Positions 23,501-34,128 of a stretch of 64,000 nt of DNA are shown one piece after another. A program made the position numbers and the translations under genes. A model generated the notes under the pieces. That model was not told the DNA's origin. It did no database searches and saw only the letters and a list, made by a program, of their open reading frames with translations. The stretch comes from Calocera cornea HHB12733. Lineage: Eukaryota > Basidiomycota > Dacrymycetes > Dacrymycetales > Dacrymycetaceae. The stretch spans positions 1-64,000 of the forward strand of contig KV424044.1 of the NCBI GenBank assembly GCA_001632435.1, given 5' to 3'. The stretch's first letter is position 1. The number at the start of each line of letters is the position of its first letter.

Positions 23501-25473
23501 GTCCGCATCTGATTGCTTCGACCGTGCTGAGCTCAGCGCGCCGAAATCCTGCCGATCGCCGCGAGACACCCCAGCCGGCGCATTCACTTCGCCCAGAACT
23601 AGCGCCCGTCTGGCACAACGCAAATCAACACGGTAACCAACCACCCTCCTCCGCCCTCGCAACTTCCCCAGCGCTCGTCTGCCAACATGCTTCCCTTTCT
23701 CACCCACACTCGGCTGCGGACATGCCGTGGGAAGATCGGGCTAGATAGGGATCGGGCAGACGGCGGGGTAACGTAATGAGCAATAACGGTGCGCATCGTA
23801 CGACTTGTTTGAAGAATTATGCCACCTGTGATCCCTGACACAACCCTGGCGGCTTTGTCAGCTCGTCTTACCGGTTTGGTATGGGCTCCGGAGCCGAGCG
23901 ATTCGTCAGAGAGAAGATGGCGGATTGAGGTGAACCAAACCTGGAAGCACACCGCGTATCGCATATCAAACGCGTTTCTGACGGCCAGAACGTTTCGCGT
24001 AACGGCGATTCAGAGACGAACTTCCCATGAACGCAGCGCGTCACATGACCGCAACATAACCGGCTCAACACGGCACAGAGCAATCGCAATTTGGAGTCTT
24101 GCGGCACGTACGCTCGCTTGACTGGATTCGGTTCGTAATACTGTGCGGTCCGCGAGACAAGGAGCGGCTGCGGCTGCGCTGATCGCTTACGCTGTGCTGA
24201 CATAGGGGGCGATTTCCGATGATGGGCGTACCCAGCCGCGATGAGTTAGCCGCACGCGGCACTGCCTTCGCCATCTGCTTCTTTTCCGCAGTGAGTCATA
24301 CAAGTCAAGGTTTACGCGTTCATCGAGCATCGGGCATATTGGCATTTCTGCTTCAAACTCCGCGTGATTAAGCAGTTGATGAACCCCCACCTTCCGCAAG
24401 CACGGCTCATTTCACGCGACCGGTGCCAGCTATGCAGGCTAGCGCGTCAGCGTCATGTCACGACAGCAGGTGGCTGTTCAGCATGATGAAAGGCTTCTTT
24501 TCCGCCAGGGACTTCTGTTCAAGCGCTGCTAAACGCTCGACCATATGTGCGATATTTCACCGCCTGGGCGGGAACCCACCGGTCAGAACTGCAATGCAAT
24601 CACCGACCGTCTGCCAGCTCAGTACAGCTCACCACAATATTATCACCGATGGACGCCAGCAGGATAGCCTTACCCTCAAAACACCGCTGGATCTTGACAG
24701 CTCATGATGTCTCTATCACCTATCGGACATTCGCCCCTGCTTTGCCCCTGGCGCCCTTGTTAGAACCTAGATGGTGCTCCGAGGAGACATCTGACCTGCT
24801 GACTAAAGCGTCAAGGTTATATCAGTACCGTTCATCCATGCATGTCCCCACTTGACCTGTACGTCACTGCAAGTCCACGCGCAGTTGTCCAAGCGTGGAT
24901 CTGCGACTTCTCTGGTTACCCGACCTCGCCGACAACCTCGCGTCAACTCGAGCCCCACTGGAGTTGCTTGATTTTGGGCCCTTCCGCGGCCTGAGCATAT
25001 GGACCGGTACTTTAGTCGGCGAGATGCGATCTATCTTGGAAGGCCATACGACGTGAAGCACATCAACCGCGCGGGCAGAGAGGCTCACAATCCATCAATG
25101 CACATAATTCACAATGGAGCTGAAGTTTTCTACGTCCCTCGGATTTGCCTTCTGCTTGATCTCACTTAGGGCAGTGAGAGACCAAGCTTTGCTTGGATGA
25201 ACAATATCGAACCACCTCTCGACGTACTATCATCCGATGGCGAAGCCGACGCACATGGGGGCAGAGTATCGTGAACATAATGTCATTGTCTGCGCAGCGG
25301 CTACACACTGTACGTCAGCCTGTGGGGCGAAGCGCGGGTATGGCGCCTCAACGTCGACGGCACTCGAGAGTCATTACAAACTGAAAATATGGTGTGGTAA
25401 ACGGGTAAAGAAGCACTCAACACAAACCTCGCGTAACAACAACTAGTTGGGTCGATCAACGACGATTGCGAAA
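20511..25473. other. 5 kb gene-poor region
   Basis: Between the VHS/GAT promoter and the 3' end of the coiled-coil gene. I read all frames and found no domain, no consistent intron-exon structure and no transposase or reverse transcriptase motif. The first half (to about 23.2 kb) is GC-rich and pyrimidine-rich; the second half has lower GC and short random frames. Simple repeats: CTCATC and ATCACA runs near 21020-21065, AGAATA runs near 22505, TTTC repeats near 22898. A long non-coding RNA, a decayed transposon or very divergent genes cannot be excluded. Confidence 0.5.
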
Positions 25474-28400
25474 TCATGCGGCTAACATTGTGCGCCTTCG
25501 GTTGACCTTCTCGGGTATAACATCTTCTTCGATAGGGTCTTCATTCTCTTTGTCCTCAACGCTCTGCAGCGTGACGGACGGAGCCCGTATGCTTGATGGA
25601 GGGCCTGCTCGTGGGGGCATCCCCCCCGAAGACACCCGTCTTTGTAAGGTGGTGGGCATGCTTGGCCGCCTGCTCGAACCAGCCAACGAGGGCTTCGTCC
25701 CAGTTGTTTGGGATTTGGCTAGGACAGTGGCCGGAGTAGGCGTCGCAAGTATGGAGGATCGACGACTGAGCTTTGATGCTTCAATTGTGGAAGGAGCTTT
25801 GAAGGCGGAAGACCGCAGAGGATCCACAGTCCCGAGCGTGGTACGGCGCTCCCTCGCTTCCCTACTGGGAGCTCGCGACGCAGGCGTACTGAATGGCAAA
25901 GACTCTCGGGACGCTGGCCGAATGGCACGGTTGGTGGCAGGTGTATTGCCGCCTGCAACACCCTTAACACCGTACTTGCGCTTCAACTGGAACATACTGT
26001 GTTAGCTTGCCCACGATGCAGCATCCGTAGACTACTCACCAAGTCCAATTCTTGTTGCTTCGCCTCCAGAGCAAGGTTCAAGCCATCCTTGTCGTCCTTA
26101 ATATCTTGTCGAGACTTCTTGAGGCGCTCCACCTCAAGTTCCTTGTCCCTCATATGCATCTGGAGATCATGAACCTCCTTCCTCATCTTGTCGTTCTCGT
26201 CCTTGAGTACCTGAACCTTGGACTTCCAGCCGTCGTTGTTGACGTCTTCCATAGCCGTCCGTCGAATCATTTCATTCTTTGCCTGCTCTGCCTCTTCCGC
26301 ACGGTGCATGGCCTCGTCGATTTTGCGCGCCTGACTTGCAAGTTGGCGTTCGTAGTCCCGCTTGAGCTGGGCCATCTCGCCACGGAGCGTGTCGATCTCC
26401 TTCTCCCCTTCCATGATGCGCATGGTAGTGGAGGCGAGATCGTTGTCTTGCTCGCGAACGAGGGACTCGAGGCGCTCCTTTGCCTCAGTCGCTTCCTCCC
26501 GTTCCTGAAACACAGCTTGACTCTCGTCCTGGAGCTCTTCGAACGCATGGCGAACACGGTGATGCTCTTGTTGCTCAGCTTCAAACTGCTCCTGGAACTG
26601 AGCAAGCTCGGTCCTTGCCACTTCGAGTTCTTGTTGAGTATCAGCGAGAGTCTTTGCCAGCTAATGCAATCATCAGTAAGGGTGTGATTAGTCGGATAGA
26701 TGAGACGCACATCATCCTTTTCATTCTCTATCTTCCCTTTCGAGGTCCATGCCTCACTCAGTTTGGCAGCTAGCTCATGCGCCTGCTCCTTCATCTGCAC
26801 CTCGCGCTCATGCCGCTCTCCCTGGAACTTCTGCAGATCTGAGAGGATTGCCTTCTTGTCTTTCTCCAGTTGTTGGATCCTGTCGCTAGCTCGCTCGGAG
26901 CTTTCCCACTGCGCCTTCACTTCTGAATCGAGCATGGTGACCTTTTGGTTTGCAGTCGTCAAGGCGTTTGTCAGGTCACGGAGTTGGCGTTCATAGTCCC
27001 CAACTTCTCTCTGGAGCGCCATCACCAGCTTATTGTTCGCTTCCAGCTGGTCCTGCTGGTCGTGGTCCGAGGGAGCTCCGATGAGAGGAGTATTTGTCGG
27101 CGTAGAATCCCGAATCTCTTGAAGAGCTTCGAGCTCGCCTCGGAGCGCCTCGATCTCTTCATCCTTCCCTTGGACAATATCGGCGACGACTTTCATCGCC
27201 GTCGATTCACCGATCTCTCGTGCCTTGCTCTCGAGTCGGCGGTGCAACTCGTCCATCTCATTCACCTGCGACAACCTCGCCTCCTTCATCTCCTCCACAA
27301 CCTCCCTAACCTCTGCGAGCTCGTACTCCAGCCTCTGCCGCTGCTGCTCAGCCCTGAGCTGGATCTCCTGCTTGTCCTGCTCCAGCAAGGTCCTCTTGGC
27401 GAGTTCCTCCCTGGCCCGCTTCTCAGCCACGCTCAGCGCACTCTTGAGCTCGTCCATCTCGCGCCGCAAATGTTCTTCGTTCCCACCGGGACCGAACAAG
27501 CTCGAGCGCAGGGAGACAGTGTCGGACTCAACGAGCAACCGCAGGTCCGCGGCAAGCTCTCCGCACGTTTGCTTGATGATCTCCCGCTCCTGCTGCCCTT
27601 CCTGAAATTGGAAGAAGAGAGAGTTCTGCTCTCGCACGTGCTGCAAGATGTCTTCGTGGGCGGAGAAGACCTGCTCCTGCACTCCGTGCAGCTCGAGGGA
27701 CGAGATGGCGGTCGAGCTGGAGTTCGAGCTGCCTGAGGGGTTCCGCGTGCCTCTTGCCGGTGCGGGGGAAGGAGTGCTGGGTGGGGAGATCCGATCCCAC
27801 CTGAACTTGCCGGGGAAGACAACGCTCTGATCGACAGTTACGTTATACACGGACACCTGCTGTTTCTCAGGTGACGGCAAGGTGCGCTCCATTGGGTCGG
27901 ACACGGCGGCGATGATGCCGTCCATCGGTTGCGCGGCACGGGAAAATACCCTGCCTGCTCCCCACGGCGCGGCTTCCTCGACGGTCTCCGCAACGTTGAT
28001 TCGTGAAATGATTGAGGTATTTTCCGACCGCATCGAGGTTAGAGAAGGCTTCTTGCCAAGTCCAAGCGCCTGCTGGCTTGCTGTCCGCTTCAGCAGTGGG
28101 CTCTCTTGTGCCGAGCCGCCGGGGGAAGGGAGTTCGCCCGACCACTCGGCGACGGAGAGATAAGCCGTCACGTCTGGCGTACTGCTGATGGGGCTGCCGT
28201 TTCTCGACAGGCCGGTAGATGGCGTCGGTGGGCCGGCGACGGGGGAGCTTGAGGTCTTACTCAGGGCACGCGACGCGTCGATGTCCGGATTGGTGACGAC
28301 GAGGGATTGGCCCTCGGGGAGCCGAAGCTGGCTGTACGACTGCACAGAGTTGTGGTTCTCCCTGGCTATCCGGGCGAGCGAGCGTTCGACGGAGGGCGAC

Positions 28401-29980
28401 TCGAATGTCGATAAGTACGCGGTCTCGTTTGCCCCGCCCTCTCCTTCCTCTTCTTCCTCAATGTACGCATCGGGCACCTCGCTCACAACAATCTTGGGCG
28501 ACTGAGAGACAGCATGCGGCGAGACGCTGGCAAAGGGAGGAACGTACTCCCCCGAGCTGTCCCTGCTGTCGAGCGCGCCGCCCCTCAGCGCACCTGAAAG
28601 ATCCAGCGAGTTCAGGTTCGTAAAGTCTGGCTCGAGATCCTGGAGGGAGATGCTCCTGTCCTGGGTCTGATCGAAGAGCGGCGCTGTGAGCGGGGTGAGC
28701 CGGGGCGGGGGCAGCGTGCCGCTCCTACTGGACGAGGTTGAGACGGGTGTCGAGAACGCTACTGCCGGAGAGCGGTATTCGGGGGACATGCCGATGGCCA
28801 CTGCGCCTACCGGAGTGCCTTCGCGCTCGAACCCTGTTCCGGTCAGCTCGACTGTGTCGAGGCTTTCTTCTCGCATGCTGAGCAGGCGGTCGACGCTCAT
28901 GTCTTCCATGCGATCCAGGGTTAGACTCCCGCTCGTCTCATCGGGGAGGAGGGCGAGGCTCAGGCTGACGTTGGACGAGGAGGAACCGCTCCGGTTGGGG
29001 GAGATGATGCGGAAGGCTTCGCGCCCGTTGAAGCGGACCGACTGGCCCGTACCCGGTGTTTGAGGGGGACGGAGGATGGAACGTGGTGGCAGTGGGGCGG
29101 CAGACGGGCCAGGCGTGCCCGGGGTGGAGAGGATGCGGGAGGTGAGGTTGGCTGGTGGGGAGGACTCGGGCGTGGTGGATTGAGCTGTACCTGTGTCAAA
29201 GCCAAGCCACTGTATAGGAGTAGGGTAAACGCACATTGCATAAAGCTCCGACTCTTGTTGAAGGTCTGGTTCACGAGCCTACTCGCCCTGTCGGCTGCGG
29301 GGCTCTCGAAGCCGACCTCCGTCTCGGACGACTTGCCCGACCCTGCACTGCCAAAGTCGAGCTTCTTAGCAGGCGTTGCATTCCCCGGTGTGGAAGCAAT
29401 CGGAGAAGGAAGTGGAATGTTCGCCTTTGATTGCCCATCGGTGGGAACCTCTTTGCCCTTCTTCTTTGGGCTAAGGCTGAGCGAACGGAGGAGGGACATG
29501 CTCTTCTTGGGGGGAGAGGCGGTGTTGGGCGACTTGCGTGATGAGTAGAACTGTCCCGGCGGGTGAGGAGTAGGAGGAAGGATAGAAGAGGTATTCATTA
29601 TCTGGCTAACGTCGGTATCGTGTGCGTCGGTATCGTTGTTATCGTTGTCGACCTCGGGCTGGTCGTGCTCGGTCCCGGCAGGGACGGCGTCGGGGTCGGT
29701 GGTCGAAGCCGACTGTTTACGGCTGTGAAAGATAGACAAATTCGGGTGCTGGACCTTGAAAGATTGGAGACCTTCGGGCGCTGTTTGGGATGTCGTCAGT
29801 CAGATAGGTTATGGATGTGGCATATCACACGCCCAGGCCACGGTACGTACTGCGATGAGGCGTCGAGGGCGGCGAGCCAGCAGCCTGCTCCTTCTCCTCC
29901 ACGTCTACCTCCTCGCGCGTATCGAGCTCATCATCGAGTGGCTTGCTGAACGGGTTCATTTTGCTCCAGAACGGCGCCAT
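25474..29980 (-). CDS. Large coiled-coil protein, possibly spindle-pole or cytoskeletal
   Basis: Exons 29980-29851, 29780-29235, 29190-26711, 26660-26040 and 25986-25474 give 1429 aa; introns are 44-70 nt. N-terminal ~700 residues: disordered, Ser/Pro-rich, with repeated SP/TP sites and an RSILRPPQTPGTGQSVRFNG motif of the kind seen in Cdk-regulated spindle proteins such as fission yeast Cut12. About 740-1255: nearly continuous heptad coiled coil (LDSEVKAQWESSERASDRIQ, ARTELAQFQEQFEAEQQEHH). C-terminus: basic Ser/Pro-rich, ending EKVNRRRTMLAA. I do not recognise the family firmly; golgin-like or other cytoskeletal scaffolds fit as well. The last acceptor is chosen at 25986 because the nearer AG upstream breaks the frame. 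Shares a promoter with ECO1. Confidence 0.75.
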
Positions 29981-30209
29981 CGTGCTGGTGGGGTGTCGAG
30001 GACCGATGAGGCGAAGTTGGTGCGCCGTGCCTGGTCCTTTCCTGGGGACGCGTCTGCCTCCGCGAAATAAAACGTGACTTGCTTTGTCTTGTCACGTGAC
30101 TTCCAGAAGGAAGGACCTGGTCCCGTGAGCTGTCGCGCTTCGCAATTTACTGTCGCGCGACGCGTGCACACGCCCGTCATCCTCCAGCGACTCATTCGTG
30201 CGTACTATC
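29981..30209. promoter_or_regulatory. Divergent promoter with two MCB boxes and an E-box
   Basis: The 229 bp between the coiled-coil gene and ECO1 contain ACGCGT at 30048-30053 and 30160-30165, the MluI cell-cycle box bound by fungal MBF, plus CACGTG at 30093-30098. MCB-driven G1/S expression is established for yeast ECO1; sharing of the sites by the opposite gene is inference. Confidence 0.6.
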
Positions 30210-31358
30210 ATGTCGTCCTCCCCCATCCCGCGACACCAAAAACCGACCAAGCGGACATATGGCTCTTCGAATCGCCTCAAGAGCTTCCTACCGTCCTCCC
30301 CGCGATCCACGGCATCGTGGACGGCATCATCACCTGTGCGATCCAGTCCGCTACAGGACGAGAAGGAGAACAAGGACGAGACTTCATCTATCGGCTCTTA
30401 CGATATCAGCCAATCTACACTATTCAACAAACTTGATCTCAAGAGAAAGGCGTCCGCTCTCTACGATGAGATTCCAGTGCCTCGCAAAACGCTCGATGCG
30501 TTCTTCTCCGCTTCGTCCACGCGACCCGCCAAGCGGCCGAAGCTCCGGCCGCGCTCTTCCGCCACCAAGGACGATCTTCATGAAGTCCCACTTGTGCAGA
30601 TGCATCTCGCGCTATCCTCCAAACCCATCGTGCGCACATGCCCAACCTGCAATCTCAGCTACACGCTCGGCACGCCCGAGGACGAAGGGCTGCACAAGCG
30701 GCATCATGCCCGAGTTGTAGCCGGGATCGAGTGGGGCAAAGCCGAGGAGGCCAGCAAAGGCGTCGAAGTGGTCGAAGAGGGCGTTGTGGTAGGCAAGGGC
30801 AAGGAGAAGGCGAAAGGACGCGTGCTTGCGTTCGAGGGTAGCTGTGCGGGCCGGCTCAAGGCGAAGCTCGATACGCTGCTGGAGACTGTCAATACTGAAC
30901 TGACAGCTCCATCCCTCTCACCGGAGACACTGGCTGCTTCCAAAATATTCATCTTCGTCCTCCCGTCAGGCACATCAGCCAAGGAGAAGGTCGTGGGCTG
31001 CGTGGTTGCACAGCGGATCGATAGAGCCATGCGCGTCGTCGCTTCACCAAGCACGAATGACGACAGCCTGCCCGATACAAGCAAGGCTGTAATGATCGAC
31101 AGTGACGATGGCGGACTGTACTGCGACCCGACCCCTCTCCCCACTCCGCTCGGCATATCTCGACTATGGACCTCTGCGCAACATCGGAAGAAGGGCATCG
31201 CAAGTGTTCTTCTCAATGCGGGCTGTAGGAGGACGGTCTACGGCTGCGAACTGGACCCGGAGAAGGGGCAGGTTGCGTTCAGCCAGCCGACGAACAGTGG
31301 TAGGGGTATTATGATGCGATGGGGAAAAGGAGGATGCAGGATCTTCACAGAGAATTGA
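30210..31358 (+). CDS. ECO1: Sister-chromatid cohesion N-acetyltransferase Eco1
   Basis: Acetylates cohesin Smc3 during S phase to establish cohesion. Single exon, 382 aa, ATG 30210. N-terminal disordered region with a PIP-box-like RKTLDAFF (92-99; the canonical Gln is Lys), consistent with PCNA recruitment. C2H2 finger: C144 and C147 in CPTCNLSY with H162/H166 in LHKRHH, typical of the family. GNAT domain in the C-terminal third: GISRLWTSAQHRKKGIASVLL (about 314-334, acetyl-CoA loop) and CELDPEKGQVAFSQPTNSGR (about 346-365), the family-specific end. Longer than yeast Eco1 (281 aa) because of the N-terminus. Nuclear. Confidence 0.95.
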   Translation: MSSSPIPRHQKPTKRTYGSSNRLKSFLPSSPRSTASWTASSPVRSSPLQDEKENKDETSSIGSYDISQSTLFNKLDLKRKASALYDEIPVPRKTLDAFFSASSTRPAKRPKLRPRSSATKDDLHEVPLVQMHLALSSKPIVRTCPTCNLSYTLGTPEDEGLHKRHHARVVAGIEWGKAEEASKGVEVVEEGVVVGKGKEKAKGRVLAFEGSCAGRLKAKLDTLLETVNTELTAPSLSPETLAASKIFIFVLPSGTSAKEKVVGCVVAQRIDRAMRVVASPSTNDDSLPDTSKAVMIDSDDGGLYCDPTPLPTPLGISRLWTSAQHRKKGIASVLLNAGCRRTVYGCELDPEKGQVAFSQPTNSGRGIMMRWGKGGCRIFTEN

Positions 31359-31648
31359 CATGACATACTTACGATATAACTGATATCCAGCCTCACGCTA
31401 TCATTATACCTTCAATGTAGCACTGGTCTAGAAAGCGTTAGCGGCAACAATGAAACACGAAAACAGTACTATTGCATTGTGCGACTATGGATGATATGCA
31501 GTTTTGGTTGTATGGTGCTGATAACAGATGTGATGCGAGGATGGTACGGAAATGCGAAGAGACACGGTGTACGCATCTAGGAACAGAAGAGGAAGGAGGA
31601 ATGGACAGCGGTACTTCAACCCGTCTATGATACATTGCGTTGCGAAGA
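31359..31648. other. Convergent 3' region ECO1 / TFIIE-beta
   Basis: 290 bp holding both 3' UTRs; AT-richer than the flanking genes, as expected for fungal terminators. No repeat or gene seen. Confidence 0.6.
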
Positions 31649-32943
31649 TCACTTTTGAGCTGGCGCGGGCACATAGTCTTTCGTGAGGTCGATGCCAGCG
31701 ATCTTGTTGAGATGGGTATTGGTGATCTTGATCCGACGATTGGGCTTGGCGGCGCCCTTCTTCTTCTTCCGGATTCCACCTGAGAATTTGGGCGCGATTT
31801 CTACTGAAGCGGTCTGCTGGCCGACTGAAGGACAACATCAGACTTTGGAAGTAGATGATATAATAAGTGTACGTACAGCTCTGCAAGTCAGACATGATAA
31901 TATCCTCATCCGGCACTTTCTGCGCATGCCAGATGTCCTGGAACTCTGCAAGCACTCGTCAGCGCTTCAATGCAAGCAAGGATTGATCTTCCTCTCACCT
32001 TTGTCAACAGGCCCTCCTCCCTGATCCGGCGAGACTTCATTCAAGAAGACCATCCGAGGGGTGTTGTCTTTCGTCGTTCGAGTCACGATGACGTCGCCCC
32101 TAGCCGCGAGCTCCTCGATAGCGGGTAATGCAGAAGGCCAGGATTCGCGGATGACCTTGACAGACATGCCACCACCACGCTTGTAGTGACGCGTGATCTC
32201 CGTCAACAGCTGCTCTTTGTTGCGGATGTTGAAGTCGGGCTACTCGAGATGTTAGCTCACACGAAACATGACTGAGATGGATTCTGATCTCACCTTATAC
32301 GAATACGTGTTGGTCTTGGGATCGTGGATCACGCGGTCATGATTGAGGAACAAGTCATAGAGTTCCGGATTTGCATCTAACGGGATGCCGGACTGGATGG
32401 ATAGGTCCTCCAAGCGAATGGGGTTGCCATGTTCCTGCACATACATATACCTGATTGGCATGCTTCATGAAGCAACAACCTCATCGGCGCGTACCTTCAG
32501 CTTGCGCACAGCAAATACGAGCTGGGTATTGATATGCGTCCCTACTCCGGTGTCCGCAGGCTGGGAGAATACGACGGCTTGACAATCAAGCCAGGTCAGC
32601 GCTCCGCAGCCAAACAGGGGCGCTCAGGGAGCGAACCTTGCTTTGGCCTCTGCTTCTTCTTCTTCAGCACGCCTCCATCCTCAGCATCACTCGAGTATGT
32701 CGAAGACGCTGCCGAGCTCGCAGCGCTGTATACAGATACGCTTGGTGGCCATGGCGCATTTGACTTTGGGGTTGACGCCCCCGACTGTGGGGATGATGTA
32801 CTGGCCGATCCCGGTGCGCTCTTCGACGAACCGTTCTTTTGGGTTGTGGACGGGTCCTTCTTCTTGACTACGAATCCCGGCGCGAGATTGCGCGTGTGCT
32901 GCTTTGCATTGTTCTGGAGCGTGTGCCGGAGCAAATTGGACAT
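31649..32943 (-). CDS. TFA2: Transcription initiation factor IIE subunit beta
   Basis: Subunit of TFIIE, which with TFIIE-alpha recruits and stimulates TFIIH at RNA polymerase II promoters. Exons 32943-32637, 32577-32495, 32434-32294, 32239-31999, 31945-31877 and 31824-31649 give 338 aa; all phases close. The Ser-rich N-terminus ends in KKKKQRPKQ. A first winged helix spans exons 2-3 (VGTHINTQLVFAVRKLK, EHGNPIRLEDLSIQSG, DPKTNTYSYKPDFNIRNKEQ) and a second follows in exon 4 (ITRHYKRGGGMSVKVIRESW). The basic C-terminal tail (GGIRKKKKGAAKPNRRIK, THLNKIAGIDLTKDY) matches the family. At exon 3 I used the acceptor before EHGNP; the nearer AG gives the wrong frame. Confidence 0.92.
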
Positions 32944-33376
32944 GGTCGTCAGAGCAAACGAGCCAGTCCGATGAGTAAAGGGGACGGGTGGCGTTGTGGT
33001 GCCAGGGATATGGCCGGAGGCTCGGTAAGGACCCCAAATGACTTGATGGCCTCACGACACCGCTATTGTCAAACAAACAACCTGGTTTACTGCAGTGTCA
33101 CGTCTTCCTGCTATGATTGCGCCCTTCCCCAGCGAGGCGAGGATAAAAAATCAGAGCTCATGGGCCTCTCCGCACATGAAGCGAGGTCATTTCAAATCAT
33201 TCAATTGCCTCGATGCTTGCGGTGAACGCGGCAGAGCACATCTCCCCAAGACGTACGGTTATGTCAAGACCCGAACGCTCTTTGAGTACACTTCAGTGCA
33301 ATTTGATTACATTTTGTACAATAAAGGAATGCGTTTTGTCTACGGCGATTTGACTGCGTATCCGTAGCGTCGTCCT

Positions 33377-33880
33377 TCAGGGTGACATGGGTGCAACGGC
33401 CAACTCGTCCTTGCCTGACGTCTTCGTGAGCATCGAGCAGAGCCGAAACCACACATGCACGCATACCGGTATAGAATGCATCCAAAAAGCCCTTTGGATG
33501 TTGCCCTTGCCTCTCTATCGGAGCCATGATGAAACCTAGCAATTGCGCCCTCATCTTCCATGTATTCATGATCTCTTGGTACTCCTGCCTCCCTTTCAGT
33601 ATGAGCACATCGATGACCTTCAGATCCGTAATGTGCTTGTTCCGTTCAAACTCTTGCCTAAAACGCGTGCGAACAAGAGATGGGGGGATGTCAAGTGCGT
33701 AGAGATCGCAGATCTCCGGCGCCTGCATGCACGTTCAGGCGATGAACACTGCTAAACAAGATGCACGGTGCTTACAGCTCGGTAGAAGTCCCGATACAGG
33801 TTGATCACATCCACCCGCGCGTGAGCGAGCGACGTATGCGTCATTGCTCGTTTTGCGAGCCGTGCAGGGATAGTCGCCAT
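33377..33880 (-). CDS. Complex I accessory subunit NDUFA6/B14 (LYR protein)
   Basis: Inner-membrane NADH:ubiquinone oxidoreductase subunit; its LYR fold binds the mitochondrial acyl carrier protein. Exons 33880-33776, 33722-33467 and 33414-33377 give 132 aa. L28-Y29-R30 in NLYRDFYRA is the LYR motif; PEICDLYALDIPPSLVRTRFRQEFERN and LILKGRQEYQEIMNTWKM are characteristic of NDUFA6. The last exon is only 38 nt (GKDELAVAPMSP, stop): splicing at CGTCAG restores the usual FLDAFYTGKDE ending, whereas the unspliced frame runs into unrelated sequence. ATG 33880 is preferred to an in-frame ATG at 34102, since MATIPARLAKRA fits homologues. Divergent from a mitochondrial PPR-like gene 248 bp away. Confidence 0.92.
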
Positions 33881-34128
33881 TGTGCCGGGCGACGAGGAGC
33901 GTGGGTGATGAGAGCAAGCTGCAGTTGGGATGCTTCCACTTTGGTTCGGACGGAATGCTTCCGGAAAAGCGCCCTGAAAGTTCGGGTTCGTCGCGGTCGA
34001 CGATGGTGCGACATTGGTCGGAAGTCGACTAACAACGCGTACAATACTGTATGTACATTTGCACAGGAAATCTATCTTTGTGCTCAACATTTCAACAGAC
34101 ATTCATATGGGATGATTTCTTGCTGCGA
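33881..34128. promoter_or_regulatory. Divergent promoter of two mitochondrial genes
   Basis: 248 bp between NDUFA6 and the PPR-like gene. No TATA box is clear. Shared nuclear-mitochondrial regulation is inferred from the arrangement only. Confidence 0.4.
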
